This document shows, piece after piece, positions 15,245 to 25,008 of a DNA stretch of 35,423 nt. Each line of letters begins with the position of its first letter. Within the stretch, counting starts at the first letter, position 1. The stretch is from Burkholderia sp. TSV86. Lineage in GTDB: Bacteria; Pseudomonadota; Gammaproteobacteria; Burkholderiales; Burkholderiaceae. The notes below the pieces were generated by a model, which had not been told where the DNA came from, did no database searches, and was given only the letters and a program-made list of their open reading frames with translations. The position numbers and the translations under genes were made by a program. The DNA lies in contig NZ_LOWB01000050.1 in assembly GCF_001522865.1 (NCBI RefSeq), positions 1 to 35,423 of the forward strand, in the 5' to 3' direction.

Positions 15245-16489
15245 CTATCGTGTCGTTTGCGCGAGCGCGCTCAGCACGCCGTCGTTGTCCGCGCCCAGCG
15301 CAGGGCTCGGGCCATGTACCGCGCGCCCATTGTCGAAAAAGATCGGCAGGTTGAATGCCGGCTTGCCGCCGTCATCCAACACCATGCCGCGTGCACGCAG
15401 TTGCGCGTTGTCCAGCGCCTCGCCGAGCGTCAGAACCGGCGTCACGCACGCGTCGGCCGACTCAAGCAGATCGACCCACGCATCGCGCGGCCTCGTCAAG
15501 AACAGCAGCGTGAGCAGCCAGCGCAGCGGCGCGAGTATGCGGCGCGCATCGCGCGGATCGGTTGCTGCGTTGCCGAACGGCTGCAGCTTCGCGCGAGCGG
15601 CGGCCTGTGGATCGTCGGGCGCAGCGCTCGGCGCGCCGGCCGGCCGCGGCGCAAGCTTGCGCGCGACCATGCGGTTCACCCACCCCGGCAGCGCCGGCGC
15701 GATGCCCGTGAGCAACGCGCGGTAAAACTTCGGCTCCAGCGCGCCGATCGCGAGATGGCGCCCATCGCGGCATCGGTAGATGGCGTAGTTCGGCAGCGCG
15801 CCCGTGAAAATATCGTCGCCGCGCGGCAACGCCTCGCCGTGTTGACGCAAGGCGGCCAGCGCCATCACTTGCAGCGCGGCGGAGCCATCGGCCATCCCGA
15901 CATCGACGAACGAACCCACACCCGACGCACGCGCACCGAACAGCGCCGCCAGGATGCCGATCGCGCACGTCAGCGAACCGCCGGCGAGATCGGCGATCTG
16001 CAGGTTCGACATCGTTGGCGGGCCGCCGTGCGTGCCGATCTGATCAAGCACACCGGCGATCGCCAAATAGTTCACGTCATGACCCGCCCGATCGCGGTAA
16101 GGCCCTGTCTGGCCATATCCGGTCAGTGCCGCATAGACGAGCCGGGGGTTGATCCGCTTCAACGTGTCGTAGCCGCAACCGAGCTTATCCATCACGCCCG
16201 GGCGGAACGATTCGAGCACGACGTCCGCATCGGCGGCCAGCGCCTTGAAACGCGCGACGTCGTCGGACTGCCGCAGATCGAGCGTGATCGAGCGCTTGCC
16301 GCGATTCACCTGCTCGAAAAGCTCGGCCGACGCGCGCGCGTAGTCGCCGCCAGGTTCCTCGATCTTGATCACGTCCGCGCCGAGCTGCGCCAGATACAGC
16401 GAACAGAACGGGCCCGGCAGCAAGCGCGACAAATCGAGCACGCGCACGCCGCGCAGCAGCGGATTGCCGCGGCAAGCCCCCATCGCCAT
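15245..16489 (-). CDS. CaiB/BaiF-type CoA-transferase
   Basis: A family III CoA-transferase of about 414 residues. These interlocked dimers move CoA between a carboxylic acid and an acyl-CoA. Visible marks: LLRGVRVLDLSRLLPGPFCSLYLAQLGADVIKIEEPGGDYAR at the N-terminus, NRGKRSITLDLR with the conserved Asp region, and YAALTGYGQTGPYRDRAGHDVNY. The active Asp is expected in the GHD motif. An alpha-methylacyl-CoA racemase activity is also possible within the family. It is the last gene of the acyl-CoA operon, 32 bases after the SCP2 gene. The start at 16489 or the in-frame Met at 16483 both give a normal N-terminus. Confidence 0.85.
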   Translation of the reverse strand: MAMGACRGNPLLRGVRVLDLSRLLPGPFCSLYLAQLGADVIKIEEPGGDYARASAELFEQVNRGKRSITLDLRQSDDVARFKALAADADVVLESFRPGVMDKLGCGYDTLKRINPRLVYAALTGYGQTGPYRDRAGHDVNYLAIAGVLDQIGTHGGPPTMSNLQIADLAGGSLTCAIGILAALFGARASGVGSFVDVGMADGSAALQVMALAALRQHGEALPRGDDIFTGALPNYAIYRCRDGRHLAIGALEPKFYRALLTGIAPALPGWVNRMVARKLAPRPAGAPSAAPDDPQAAARAKLQPFGNAATDPRDARRILAPLRWLLTLLFLTRPRDAWVDLLESADACVTPVLTLGEALDNAQLRARGMVLDDGGKPAFNLPIFFDNGRAVHGPSPALGADNDGVLSALAQTTR

Positions 16490-16521
16490 CGTCGGATGGG
16501 AATCGGCGTTCGGCGGCGCGC

Positions 16522-16833
16522 TCAAAGCAGCGATTTCGTATCGAACAAGGTTTCGATCTGCTGAGCCAGCATGACGTCTCCCGACAGTTTCAGCTTGCCG
16601 CTCATCACGGCCATCGTGCCGTCGAGCTTGCCGTTCAGCAGATCGACCAGATCGTCGTCGGACAGGCGCAGCGTCAAATCGGCGTCGTCGGCCCGCCCTT
16701 CGACGGCTGAGCATTGGCCATCGCGGATGCGCAGATACGTCGGCTGCGAAATGTCGAACTGGATCGTCTTGTTGACGTGGTCGCCGCCGCGGTAGAGGGT
16801 CGGCAGTTGCTGAAGCGCGTCGACTGCATTCAT
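16522..16833 (-). CDS. SCP2 sterol-carrier-domain protein
   Basis: A 103-residue single SCP2 domain (TIQFDISQPTYLRIRDGQC ... LTLRLSDDDLVDLLNGKLDGTMAVMSGKLKLSGD). This fold has a hydrophobic tunnel that holds fatty acyl chains or acyl-CoA. The start at 16833 has GGAG about 8 bases upstream. It is encoded between a FadB-like enzyme and a CoA-transferase, so a role as acyl-CoA carrier for this pathway is likely but inferred. Confidence 0.88.
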   Translation of the reverse strand: MNAVDALQQLPTLYRGGDHVNKTIQFDISQPTYLRIRDGQCSAVEGRADDADLTLRLSDDDLVDLLNGKLDGTMAVMSGKLKLSGDVMLAQQIETLFDTKSLL

Positions 16834-16903
16834 GGTGTCTCCTGAAGAGTGATGAAACGCCGATAAGCGAGCGCGCGAATACGCAAGCGCGCCCGTGTCG
16901 CGG

Positions 16904-19030
16904 TCAATCGGCGAAAACGGCTCCGCGCTCAGCCATATCGAGCAGCGACGCCGGCGGCGCGAAGCGCTCGCCATAACGCTGCGCGAGCGCCTGCGCCCGC
17001 GCGACGAACGCTTTCACGCCGTAAGCGTTGATGTATTGCAACACGCCGCCGTGCTGCGGACAGAAGCCGAGCGCGAACACGCTGCCGATGTTCGCGTCGG
17101 CCACGTTCGTGACGATCTGCTCGTCGAACGCGCGCACGGCCTCGAGCGCCTGCGCGAACAGCACCCGCTCGGCGATTTCGTGCTCGTCGAGCGGCGCTTG
17201 CGGCGCGAAATGCCGGCTGAGTTCGGGCCATACGCGCTTGCCGCCGACGCCGTAGTCGTAGATGCCGCGGCCATCCTTCTTGCCGGTGCGCCCGAGCTCG
17301 ACCAGCGTGCGCAGCGTGTCTTCCGCGCCGCTCGGCTGGTATGCGTCACCGAGATCCTTCTGGGTCTGGATCATGATCGCGAGCGGCAGCGTCAGGCTCA
17401 CTTCGTCGAGCACGGTAAGCGGGCCGACCGGCATGCCGGCCTTGACCGCGGCCATGTCGACGCGGCGCGGGTTTTGGCCTTCGGCGACAAGACGCGCGCC
17501 CTCGGCGATATAGCGCGAGAACACGCGCGACGTATAGAAGCCGCGCCCATCATTGACGACGATCGGCGTCTTGCCGATCTGCAGCACGAAGTCGAACGCG
17601 CGCGCGATCGTCTCCGGCGACGTCTTCGCGCCGCGGATGATCTCGACGAGCGGCATCTTGTCGACCGGCGAAAAGAAGTGGATGCCGACGAACCGCTCGG
17701 CGCGGCTCGACGCGCCGGCAAGCCCGGTGATCGGCAGCGTCGACGTGTTGGATGCGAACACGCCGTCCGGCGCCATCACCGCCTCGGCCTCCTGCGTCAC
17801 GCGCGCCTTGAGGTCGCGGTTCTCGAACACGGCCTCGATGATCAAGTCGCAGCCCGCCAGATCGGCCACGTCGGCGCTCGGATGGATGCGCGCGAGCAGC
17901 GCTTCCTTCTTCTGCGGCGTGCTGCGCCGCTTCGCAATCGCCGTGTCGAGCAATTGCGCCGAATAGTCGCGGCCCTTTTCGGCGGCTTCCTTCGACACGT
18001 CCTTGAGCACCACGTCGATGCCGGCCTTCGCCGCGGCATACGCAATGCCGGCCCCCATCATGCCCGCACCAAGCACGCCCAGCTTGCCGACGCGCGACGT
18101 CGGCAAGCCGGCCGGCCGCGACGCGCCCTTCTTCAGCGCATTGAGCTGATACCAGAGCGTCCCGATCATGTTCCGGCAAACCTGCGACGTTGCCGCATGC
18201 GCGAAGTAGCGGCTTTCGACACGCAGCCCGTTGTCGATATCGAGCAGGCAACCTTCGAATACGCACGACAGGAGATCGGTGGCGGCCGGATACAGGCGCT
18301 GGGTTTTCGCGCTCGCGATCGCCGGTGCTATCGAGAACACCTGCACGATGCCCGGATGCTTCGAATCCCCGCCGGGGATGCGGAAATCCTTGCGGTCCCA
18401 AGGCTGGACCGGGTTAGGATTCGCACGCGCCCAGGCTTTCGCGCTCGCCAGCAGCTCGTCGCGGTTGGCCGCGAGCGCATCGACCAGCCCTTCGGCGAGC
18501 GCTTTTTCCGCACGCAGCGTCTTGCCTTCGAGCAGCAACGGCAGTGCGCGTTGAATGCCGATCATGCGCGGCAGACGCTGCGTGCCGCCGCCGCCCGGCA
18601 ACAAGCCGAGCTTGACCTCGGGCAAGCCGACCTGGAGCTTCGCATCGTCGATTGCAATCCGGTGGTGGCACGCGAGCGCAAGCTCGTAGCCACCGCCGAG
18701 CGCGGTGCCATTGAGCGCGGCCACGACCGGCTTGCCGCTTTTCTCGATGCGGCGCAGCAGCGCCTTGTAATCGTCGGCCAGTTGCATCGCCTGTTGCGGC
18801 GTGTCGATCGCGTACAGCCGGTCGATGTCCGCGCCGGCGATGAAATCCGCCTTGCCCGATGTGATGACGGCGCCCTTGACCGCTTCATCGGCTTCGATAC
18901 GTGCGACCACCGCTTCGAACGCCCCGGCGAACGCGTCGTCGAGCACGTTCATGCTGCGGCCTGGCAAGTCGATCGTGACGGTCAAGATGCCGTCATGGTC
19001 CAGCTCGGTATGAATGGCATACGTCGTCAT
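16904..19030 (-). CDS. FadB/FadJ-like bifunctional enoyl-CoA hydratase / 3-hydroxyacyl-CoA dehydrogenase
   Basis: A 708-residue fusion catalysing steps 2 and 3 of beta-oxidation. Residues about 1-190 are the crotonase part (GADIDRLYAID, ALNGTALGGGYELALACH oxyanion hole, LPEVKLGLLPGGGGTQRLPR with catalytic Glu). Residues about 315-500 are the NAD-binding dehydrogenase (LGVLGAGMMGAGIAYAAA, SNTSTLPI, RFVGIHFFSPVDKMPLVEI with catalytic His). The C-terminal dehydrogenase domains follow (DGRGFYTSRVFSRY). It starts three bases after the thiolase stop, so the two are coupled and probably form a complex. Confidence 0.93.
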   Translation of the reverse strand: MTTYAIHTELDHDGILTVTIDLPGRSMNVLDDAFAGAFEAVVARIEADEAVKGAVITSGKADFIAGADIDRLYAIDTPQQAMQLADDYKALLRRIEKSGKPVVAALNGTALGGGYELALACHHRIAIDDAKLQVGLPEVKLGLLPGGGGTQRLPRMIGIQRALPLLLEGKTLRAEKALAEGLVDALAANRDELLASAKAWARANPNPVQPWDRKDFRIPGGDSKHPGIVQVFSIAPAIASAKTQRLYPAATDLLSCVFEGCLLDIDNGLRVESRYFAHAATSQVCRNMIGTLWYQLNALKKGASRPAGLPTSRVGKLGVLGAGMMGAGIAYAAAKAGIDVVLKDVSKEAAEKGRDYSAQLLDTAIAKRRSTPQKKEALLARIHPSADVADLAGCDLIIEAVFENRDLKARVTQEAEAVMAPDGVFASNTSTLPITGLAGASSRAERFVGIHFFSPVDKMPLVEIIRGAKTSPETIARAFDFVLQIGKTPIVVNDGRGFYTSRVFSRYIAEGARLVAEGQNPRRVDMAAVKAGMPVGPLTVLDEVSLTLPLAIMIQTQKDLGDAYQPSGAEDTLRTLVELGRTGKKDGRGIYDYGVGGKRVWPELSRHFAPQAPLDEHEIAERVLFAQALEAVRAFDEQIVTNVADANIGSVFALGFCPQHGGVLQYINAYGVKAFVARAQALAQRYGERFAPPASLLDMAERGAVFAD

Positions 19031-19033
19031 GGC

Positions 19034-20239
19034 TCAAACCCGTTCGATGATGGTGGCGATGCCCATGCCCGCGCCGACGCAAAGCGTGACGAGCGCGGTC
19101 GATTGATCGGTGCGCTCGAGTTCGTCGAGCGCGGTGCCGAGCAGCATGCAGCCGGTCGCGCCGAGCGGATGGCCCATCGCAATCGCGCCGCCGTTGACGT
19201 TGACGCGCTCGAGCCCGATGCCGAGTTCGTGCGCGGTGCGCATCGGCACCGCGGCGAACGCCTCGTTGACCTCGACGAGATCGATATCGCCCGCGTTCAT
19301 GCCGGCCTTGGCGAGCGCCTTGCGGCAAGCCGGCGTGGTGCCCGTCAGCATGATGGTCGGATCGGAGCCGATCACGGCCGTCGCGCGAATTCGCGCGCGC
19401 GGCTTCAACCCCTGCTCCGCGCCGGCGTCGCGACTGCCGATCAGCATCAGCGCGGCGCCATCGACGATGCCCGACGAGTTGCCGGCGTGATGCACGTGAT
19501 CGACGGCTTCCAGTTCGGTGTACTTGCGCAGCGCGGTCGCATCGAACCCCATCTGGCCGATCATCGCGAACGACGGCTCGAGCGCGCCCAGCTTCTCGAG
19601 CGACGTATCCGGGCGGATCGTCTCGTCGCGCTCGAGCACCACCACGCCGTTGACGTCGCGCACCGGTACGAGCGAGCGCGCGAAGCGCCCTTCGCGGCGC
19701 GCGGCGTCGGCGCGCTGGTGCGAACGCAGCGCGAATGCGTCGACGTCCTGCCGGCTGTAGCCCATCTGCGTGGCGATCACGTCCGCGCCGATGCCCTGCG
19801 GAACGAACTGCAGCGCATCGTTGACGCGCGGGTCCATGTACCACGCGCCGCCGTCCGAGCCCATCGTCCAGCGCGACATGCTCTCGACACCGCCCGCGAC
19901 GACGAGATCCTCCTGCCCCGACATCACCTTCATCGCGGCCAGATTCACGGATTCGAGCCCGGATGCGCAGAAGCGGTTCTGCGTGACGCCCGCGATGCGC
20001 TCGTCCCACCCCGCGTACAGCACCGATACGCGCGCGAGATTCGAGCCCTGCTCGCCGATCGGGGTGACCACGCCCAGCACGACGTCGTCGACCCGGCTCG
20101 TGTCGAGCCGGTTGCGCTCGCGCAGCGCATCGTAGAGATTCTTCAGCAGATGGATCGGCGTGATCTGATGCAGGCTGCCGTCCTTCTTGCCCTTGCCGCG
20201 CGGCGTTCGCACGGCGTCGTAGATGAATGCGTCTGTCAT
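19034..20239 (-). CDS. Acetyl-CoA C-acyltransferase (thiolase)
   Basis: A 401-residue thiolase that performs the last step of beta-oxidation, cleaving 3-ketoacyl-CoA. The nucleophile is Cys91 in NRFCASGLE, the His is in [14 protein letters not shown], and the second Cys is in [12 protein letters not shown] near the C-terminus. The start at 20239 ([17 protein letters not shown]) matches the family; the longer upstream frame is not thiolase-like. The gene lies 82 bases after the acyl-CoA dehydrogenase and 3 bases before the FadB-like gene. Confidence 0.94.
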   Translation of the reverse strand: MTDAFIYDAVRTPRGKGKKDGSLHQITPIHLLKNLYDALRERNRLDTSRVDDVVLGVVTPIGEQGSNLARVSVLYAGWDERIAGVTQNRFCASGLESVNLAAMKVMSGQEDLVVAGGVESMSRWTMGSDGGAWYMDPRVNDALQFVPQGIGADVIATQMGYSRQDVDAFALRSHQRADAARREGRFARSLVPVRDVNGVVVLERDETIRPDTSLEKLGALEPSFAMIGQMGFDATALRKYTELEAVDHVHHAGNSSGIVDGAALMLIGSRDAGAEQGLKPRARIRATAVIGSDPTIMLTGTTPACRKALAKAGMNAGDIDLVEVNEAFAAVPMRTAHELGIGLERVNVNGGAIAMGHPLGATGCMLLGTALDELERTDQSTALVTLCVGAGMGIATIIERV

Positions 20240-20321
20240 GGGTCCGTTCCGCAGGAGTGGACGAGGGGAATCGCTTCGGCGCTTGCATCTAGCATGCCTG
20301 GCATGTCCGGCGCAGGCCGCG

Positions 20322-21464
20322 CTACATGAACCGCGCGACCAGCTCGCGCATGATCTCGTTGGTGCCGCCGTAGATGCGTTGCGCGCGCGTATCCGCATAG
20401 ATGCGCGCGATCGGATATTCGAGCATGTAGCCGTAGCCGCCGTGCAGTTGCAAGCACTGGTCGGTCACGCGGTTTTGCATCTCGGTAATCCAGAATTTCG
20501 CGGCAGCCGCCGCATCCGGCGCAAGCGCGCTCTTCAGCACAAGCTCCAGGCACCGGTCGACGAATACCCTGCCGATCGCGATCTCGGCGCGCATCTCGGC
20601 AAGCTTGAAGCGGGTGTTCTGATAAGCGGCGACCGGCTTGCCGAACACATTGCGCTGCTCGGTATAATCCTTCGCGAGCCGCCAGCTCGTCTCGGCCGCG
20701 GCCTGCGATGTGATCGCAATGATCATCCTCTCCCACGCAAGCTCCTTCATCAGCATGATGAAGCCTTGCCCTTCAACGCTGCCGAGCAGATTCGAGCGCG
20801 GCACGCGCACGTCCGAGAAGAACAGCTCGGCCGTGTCCTGCCCCTTCATGCCGATCTTCGCGAGCGGCCGGCCTTTGGTGAAGCCCGGGCGGTCCGCCTC
20901 GACGAGAATCAGCGAGATGTCTTGCGAGCCCTTGCCGCTGCCGCCCGTCTTCGCGACGACGATCACGAGATCGCTCAGATAACCGTTCGTGATGAAGATC
21001 TTGCTGCCGTTGATCACATAGTCGTCGCCGTCGGCGACGGCGGTGGTCTTGACCGCCTGCAGATCCGACCCCGTACCGGGCTCGGTCATCGCGATCGCGC
21101 TGATGATTTCGCCGCTGGCAAGCTTGGGCAGCCAGTGGCGTTTCTGCTCGTCGGTGCCGAAATTGAGGATATACGGCGCGCAAATATCCGAATGCAGCGC
21201 GAAGCCAAGGCTGCTGTCGCACGCATACGCGGCCTCTTCGATCAGGATCGTCGAATGCAGGCGGTCGCCGCCTGCGCCGCCGTATTCCTCGGGAATCGCC
21301 GTGCACAGAAAACCGAGTTCGCCCGCGCGCTTCCAGATATCGCGATCGACATGCTGCTGCGCTTCCCAGCGCTCACGATTCGGCGTCACCTCCTGCTCGA
21401 GAAAGCGTCGGAACTGCCGGCGGAACTCTTCGTGCTCGGGGCCAAACAGGGTGCGAGGAATCAT
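20322..21464 (-). CDS. Acyl-CoA dehydrogenase
   Basis: A 380-residue FAD enzyme for the first step of beta-oxidation. It shows the flavin-site segments [16 protein letters not shown] and [14 protein letters not shown], and [20 protein letters not shown] at the C-terminus. The MCAD-type Glu position reads IYGGTNE (Gly), while a Glu is present in ELAWERM, the position used by long-chain and isovaleryl-type enzymes. The substrate is therefore probably long or branched. The start at 21464 ([14 protein letters not shown]) is preferred because GGAG lies 9 bases upstream; 21473 is the other choice. It is the first gene of the operon and faces a divergent TetR regulator. Confidence 0.93.
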   Translation of the reverse strand: MIPRTLFGPEHEEFRRQFRRFLEQEVTPNRERWEAQQHVDRDIWKRAGELGFLCTAIPEEYGGAGGDRLHSTILIEEAAYACDSSLGFALHSDICAPYILNFGTDEQKRHWLPKLASGEIISAIAMTEPGTGSDLQAVKTTAVADGDDYVINGSKIFITNGYLSDLVIVVAKTGGSGKGSQDISLILVEADRPGFTKGRPLAKIGMKGQDTAELFFSDVRVPRSNLLGSVEGQGFIMLMKELAWERMIIAITSQAAAETSWRLAKDYTEQRNVFGKPVAAYQNTRFKLAEMRAEIAIGRVFVDRCLELVLKSALAPDAAAAAKFWITEMQNRVTDQCLQLHGGYGYMLEYPIARIYADTRAQRIYGGTNEIMRELVARFM

Positions 21465-21545
21465 GAAAAACATCTCCGATGAAAATCAACCGGCACTTGC
21501 CACCACGTGCGGATCACACGCATCCGATATCCACTCAATATGAGT

Positions 21546-21569
21546 AATTTATTTACACTTAAATAAATT
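21546..21569. promoter_or_regulatory. 24-bp palindrome, likely TetR operator near the dehydrogenase operon
   Basis: AATTTATTTA and TAAATAAATT are perfect 10-base complements around CACT, about 80 bases upstream of the acyl-CoA dehydrogenase start in the shared promoter region. Length and symmetry suit a TetR-family dimer. Confidence 0.5.
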
Positions 21570-21663
21570 TCATTAAAATCAAGTTAGCGAGTGCATCGTA
21601 TATTTTGGGAAAAATCCCCGTCAATATTCAAACACAAGGGTAAACGCGAATTGATGTTGAAAA

Positions 21664-21678
21664 TGTAATTTAATTACA
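21664..21678. promoter_or_regulatory. 15-bp palindrome just before the tetR gene
   Basis: TGTAATT-T-AATTACA is perfectly symmetric and ends 27 bases before the regulator ATG. It is a good candidate for autoregulation. It shares the TAATT/TTTAC character with the palindrome at 21546 but is not identical. Confidence 0.5.
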
Positions 21679-21705
21679 CATTCAATTTAACCGATCCTGA
21701 AAACC

Positions 21706-22320
21706 ATGAGTGAAACACCGATGAAACGCAGGCCGGCGGTCGAGGCTCGCATCGAAGAGGCAACCATGCGGCTCGCCGCGCACCAATCGCCCGACGAGAT
21801 TTCGTTCGCCGAAGTCGCGGCGCAAGCGCATTGCTCGCTGCAAACGCTGTACCGGTATTACGGCAGCATGGAGGCTCTGTGGCTCGCCTGCGCCGGGCGC
21901 GTGCTCAAGCATCTCGGCGACCGGATCATTGATCACCTGCAAGCGATCGAAAGCTACAAGGACCGGATGAGAAAAGTATTCTGGCTCATGCTCGATTTCT
22001 TCGAGCGCCACGACAATTTCATCAAGCTGTTCATGGAAACCGTGCATTTCCAGCGCTGGATGAACGACATTTCATTCAAGCAGCCCGAGGTGAGCCGGGT
22101 CGTGCTCGACATGATCGCCGAAGGGCAGGCAAGCGGCATCCTGACGGACGAAGTCGACAAGGTCGCCATCCTCGATTTCATCTACGGCGTCGTGTTCCGC
22201 TTCGTGCAAATGCATCAAATCCGCCGCATCAAGCAATCGAATGCGCAACGATCGAACGCACTGTTTGAAATGCTGTGGCGGGCAATCGCGAACCCCCATC
22301 CTCAGCGCGAACGCGGCTAG
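21706..22320 (+). CDS. TetR-family transcriptional regulator
   Basis: A 204-residue regulator. Residues about 12-60 form the TetR DNA-binding domain (EISFAEVAAQAHCSLQTLYRYYGSMEALW), followed by an all-helical ligand-binding part. It is transcribed away from the acyl-CoA dehydrogenase operon across a 241-base AT-rich region containing two palindromes. By analogy with other TetR repressors beside beta-oxidation genes, it likely releases DNA when an acyl-CoA binds. The ligand is inferred. The C-terminus is basic (MHQIRRIKQSNAQRS). Confidence 0.9.
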   Translation: MSETPMKRRPAVEARIEEATMRLAAHQSPDEISFAEVAAQAHCSLQTLYRYYGSMEALWLACAGRVLKHLGDRIIDHLQAIESYKDRMRKVFWLMLDFFERHDNFIKLFMETVHFQRWMNDISFKQPEVSRVVLDMIAEGQASGILTDEVDKVAILDFIYGVVFRFVQMHQIRRIKQSNAQRSNALFEMLWRAIANPHPQRERG

Positions 22321-22709
22321 CCCGGCTGGCGCGGCAAACACGGCGTTTCAAACGGCTCAGCGTGCGCCGCCACATCAAGGCCCGCCCTACTTTCAGGCGC
22401 GCGGCACTTCATCCGGCGGCCGGCACGGCTTGTCGGCTCGCAGCGGCATCGGCCGCCGCGAACCGTCATGTACCGCCGCCAAGCGGCGAACATCCGGCGA
22501 ACATCCGGCGAACCGGGCCCCAAAACCCGGCAAACCCGGCGCCCACCGCCGCAGCAGCGTCGCAGCCGCCGCAGCAACAGTCAGCGCCGCCGCATGCCCG
22601 GCGGCGCTAACGCGGCGCACACACGCAGCCGCCGCCCCCGGCCGCCGCGACGTTCGAGAATGCCGCCTGCCGGTGATACACTCGCATCACTCTTTGCGAA
22701 CCCGTTTCT
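22321..22709. other. GC-rich intergenic stretch with a short tandem repeat
   Basis: No convincing gene is seen in these 389 bases; the open frames are Arg/Ala/Pro-rich shadows. At 22484-22513 the unit CGGCGAACATC is repeated 2.7 times. The last ~40 bases hold the promoter region of the Nudix gene. Confidence 0.5.
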
Positions 22710-23255
22710 ATGAAATTCTGCTCCGTTTGCGGCCACGAAGTGATCGCGCGCATCCCGCCTGGAGACAATCGCGAGCGCTTCGTCTGCGACCATTGCGGCA
22801 TGATCCATTATCAGAACCCGCGTAACGTCGTCGGCACGATCCCCGTCTGGGGCGATCAGGTGCTGCTGTGCCGCCGCGCGATCGAGCCGCGCTACGGATA
22901 CTGGACGTTGCCCGCGGGCTTCATGGAAATGGGCGAGACGACGGCCGAGGCCGCCGCGCGCGAAACGCTGGAGGAAGCGGGCGCGCGCGTCGAGGTGCAA
23001 AACCTGTTTTCGCTGCTGAACGTGCCGCACGTTCATCAGGTGCATCTGTTCTACCTCGCGCGGCTTGTCGATCCGGCGTTCGAGGCAGGCGAGGAAAGCC
23101 TCGAGGTGCGTCTTTTCGACGAGGCCGACATTCCGTGGGACGACATCGCGTTTCCGACTGTCAGCCAAACGCTGCGCTTTTTCTTTGCCGATCGCGAAGC
23201 CGGCGATTACGGCATTCATACCGGCGATATCTTCCGTTCGCTGCGCAACGGCTAG
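22710..23255 (+). CDS. Nudix hydrolase with N-terminal zinc ribbon
   Basis: A 181-residue protein. Residues 4-29 carry two Cys-x2-Cys pairs (CSVCGHE ... CDHCGMIHY), a zinc ribbon like that of NADH pyrophosphatases. The Nudix box is complete: [20 protein letters not shown] then AGA, with the REx2EE metal-binding core. It should hydrolyse a nucleoside diphosphate linked to another group; the substrate cannot be told, and the NudC-specific SQPWPFPxS motif is absent. It is followed by aat after 8 bases, so they form an operon. Confidence 0.9.
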   Translation: MKFCSVCGHEVIARIPPGDNRERFVCDHCGMIHYQNPRNVVGTIPVWGDQVLLCRRAIEPRYGYWTLPAGFMEMGETTAEAAARETLEEAGARVEVQNLFSLLNVPHVHQVHLFYLARLVDPAFEAGEESLEVRLFDEADIPWDDIAFPTVSQTLRFFFADREAGDYGIHTGDIFRSLRNG

Positions 23256-23263
23256 GCGCGCTC

Positions 23264-24025
23264 ATGGTCCCCTGGCTCGACCCCGGCGATCCGTTTCCGA
23301 GCGTCGAGCACGCGCTCGGCGCGTCGAGCGGCGCGCCCGGCCTGCTCGCGGCGAGCGCCGATCTACCGCCGGCACGTCTTATCGACGCGTATCGCCACGG
23401 CATCTTCCCATGGTATTCGGACGGGCAGCCGGTGCTGTGGTGGAGCCCCGATCCGAGAATGATTCTCGCGCCGGCCGAGTTCCGGGTTTCCGCCACGTTC
23501 AGAAAAACGCTCAAGCGCGTGCTGCGCGAACCACGCTGGGAAATCCGCATCGATCACGATTTTGCCGGTGTGATGCGCGCGTGCGCGCAGGCGCCGCGCC
23601 GCGGACAGCAAGGCACATGGATCACGCCGGAGATCGTCGATGCGTATTCGTCGCTGCACCGTGCGGGCGATGCGCATAGTATCGAAACCTGGCTCGACGG
23701 CGAACGGGTAGGCGGCCTCTACGGCGTGTCGTTCGGCCAGATGTTCTTCGGCGAATCGATGTACGCGAATGTCGCCGACGCGTCGAAAATTGCGCTCGCC
23801 GCACTCGTCGCGCATCTACTCGATCATAAAGTGGAAATGATAGACTGCCAGCAGAACACGTCGCATCTGGCGTCGCTCGGCGGTCGCGAAATTGCGCGCC
23901 GCGCATTCGTCGCGCATGTGCGCCGTGCGGCGGCGCAACCCGCGATTCCCTGGCAATTCGACAAGACCGCCATCGCCGGTCTGCTCGGCCGCCGCATGAC
24001 GGCGACGGGTGCCGCCGGCCGTTAG
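23264..24025 (+). CDS. aat: Leucyl/phenylalanyl-tRNA--protein transferase
   Basis: A 253-residue cytoplasmic enzyme that adds Leu or Phe from aminoacyl-tRNA to proteins with N-terminal Lys or Arg, marking them for ClpS/ClpAP. Typical stretches are visible: [69 protein letters not shown] and [20 protein letters not shown] 23264 is 8 bases after the Nudix stop. It is followed by bpt, so both bacterial N-degron transferases are encoded together. Confidence 0.97.
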   Translation: MVPWLDPGDPFPSVEHALGASSGAPGLLAASADLPPARLIDAYRHGIFPWYSDGQPVLWWSPDPRMILAPAEFRVSATFRKTLKRVLREPRWEIRIDHDFAGVMRACAQAPRRGQQGTWITPEIVDAYSSLHRAGDAHSIETWLDGERVGGLYGVSFGQMFFGESMYANVADASKIALAALVAHLLDHKVEMIDCQQNTSHLASLGGREIARRAFVAHVRRAAAQPAIPWQFDKTAIAGLLGRRMTATGAAGR

Positions 24026-24057
24026 CTTCGCATAACATGAGACATCGAGAGCCGCCC

Positions 24058-24888
24058 ATGACTCATCCCACTGAGCTGCCGCTTTCACCCCTTTCGGCGC
24101 TGCAATTTTATGCAACCGCCCCTTACCCGTGCAGTTATCTGGACGGCCGGATCGCGCGCTCGCAAGTGGCCACGCCGAGCCACCTGATCAATTCGGACAT
24201 CTACACCGAACTCGTGAAAGCGGGCTTCCGGCGCTCCGGCGTGTTCACGTACCGGCCCTATTGCGACGGCTGCCGCGCATGCGTGCCGGTGCGCGTGCCG
24301 GCTGACGCGTTCACGCCGAACCGCACGCAGCGGCGCACGTGGAAACGCCATCGGACACTCGTCGCAACGGTTTCCCCGCTGCATTACGACGAAGAGCACT
24401 ACGCGCTCTACATGCGCTACCAGTCGGCCCGCCACGCGGGCGGCGGAATGGATCGCGACAGCCGCGACCAATACGAACAGTTTCTGCTGCAAAGCCGGAT
24501 CAACTCGCGGCTCGTCGAATTTCGCGATCACGAACCGCCGGCGAGCGACGTGGGCATGCTGCGCATGGTCAGCATGATCGACATCCTCGGCGACGGCCTG
24601 TCGTCGGTCTACACGTTCTTCGATCCGGACGACGTCCACGCGAGCTACGGCACCTACAACATCCTCTGGCAAATCGAGCAGGCCAGGAGCCTGCGTCTGC
24701 CTTACGTCTATCTGGGCTACTGGATCGGGGAAAGCCAGAAGATGGCGTACAAGGCCAACTTCCATCCGCTGGAGGGTCTCATCGACGGCCGCTGGAAAGT
24801 GCTCGACCCGGCGCACGTCGATTTGCCGCCCGTCGACGCCGCGCTCGCGCGCGCACCGCTGCCGGGCGGCCATTCCGGCACGCGCTGA
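24058..24888 (+). CDS. bpt: Aspartate/glutamate leucyltransferase
   Basis: A 276-residue member of the arginyl-tRNA transferase family. Bacterial Bpt adds Leu to proteins starting with Asp or Glu, turning them into ClpS substrates. Marks: [32 protein letters not shown] (the Cys cluster of the N-terminal domain), [10 protein letters not shown], and the GNAT-like C-terminal part [24 protein letters not shown] 24058 lies 32 bases after aat. The pair extends the N-degron pathway to acidic N-termini. Confidence 0.95.
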   Translation: MTHPTELPLSPLSALQFYATAPYPCSYLDGRIARSQVATPSHLINSDIYTELVKAGFRRSGVFTYRPYCDGCRACVPVRVPADAFTPNRTQRRTWKRHRTLVATVSPLHYDEEHYALYMRYQSARHAGGGMDRDSRDQYEQFLLQSRINSRLVEFRDHEPPASDVGMLRMVSMIDILGDGLSSVYTFFDPDDVHASYGTYNILWQIEQARSLRLPYVYLGYWIGESQKMAYKANFHPLEGLIDGRWKVLDPAHVDLPPVDAALARAPLPGGHSGTR

Positions 24889-25008
24889 CGCCCGCTGCCT
24901 GCCGCCCGGGCCATCCGAATGGGTCAAATCCCGCCGCGCGGCGGGCACGGCAGCGCATCTCGGCTAAAATAGCGGGTTGTCAATTTTTCGGCTGCTGCCT
25001 TCTGTCCC

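Noticed and set aside
16895..20329. A 1144-codon open frame on the plus strand
   Set aside because: It lies antisense to the FadB-like and thiolase genes, whose motifs are complete. Its product is Arg/Ala/His/Asp-rich, as expected from the complement of GC-rich codons.
22484..22513. Short tandem repeat as a possible CRISPR fragment
   Set aside because: The units are 11 bases with no spacers. No CRISPR-like array exists anywhere in the window.
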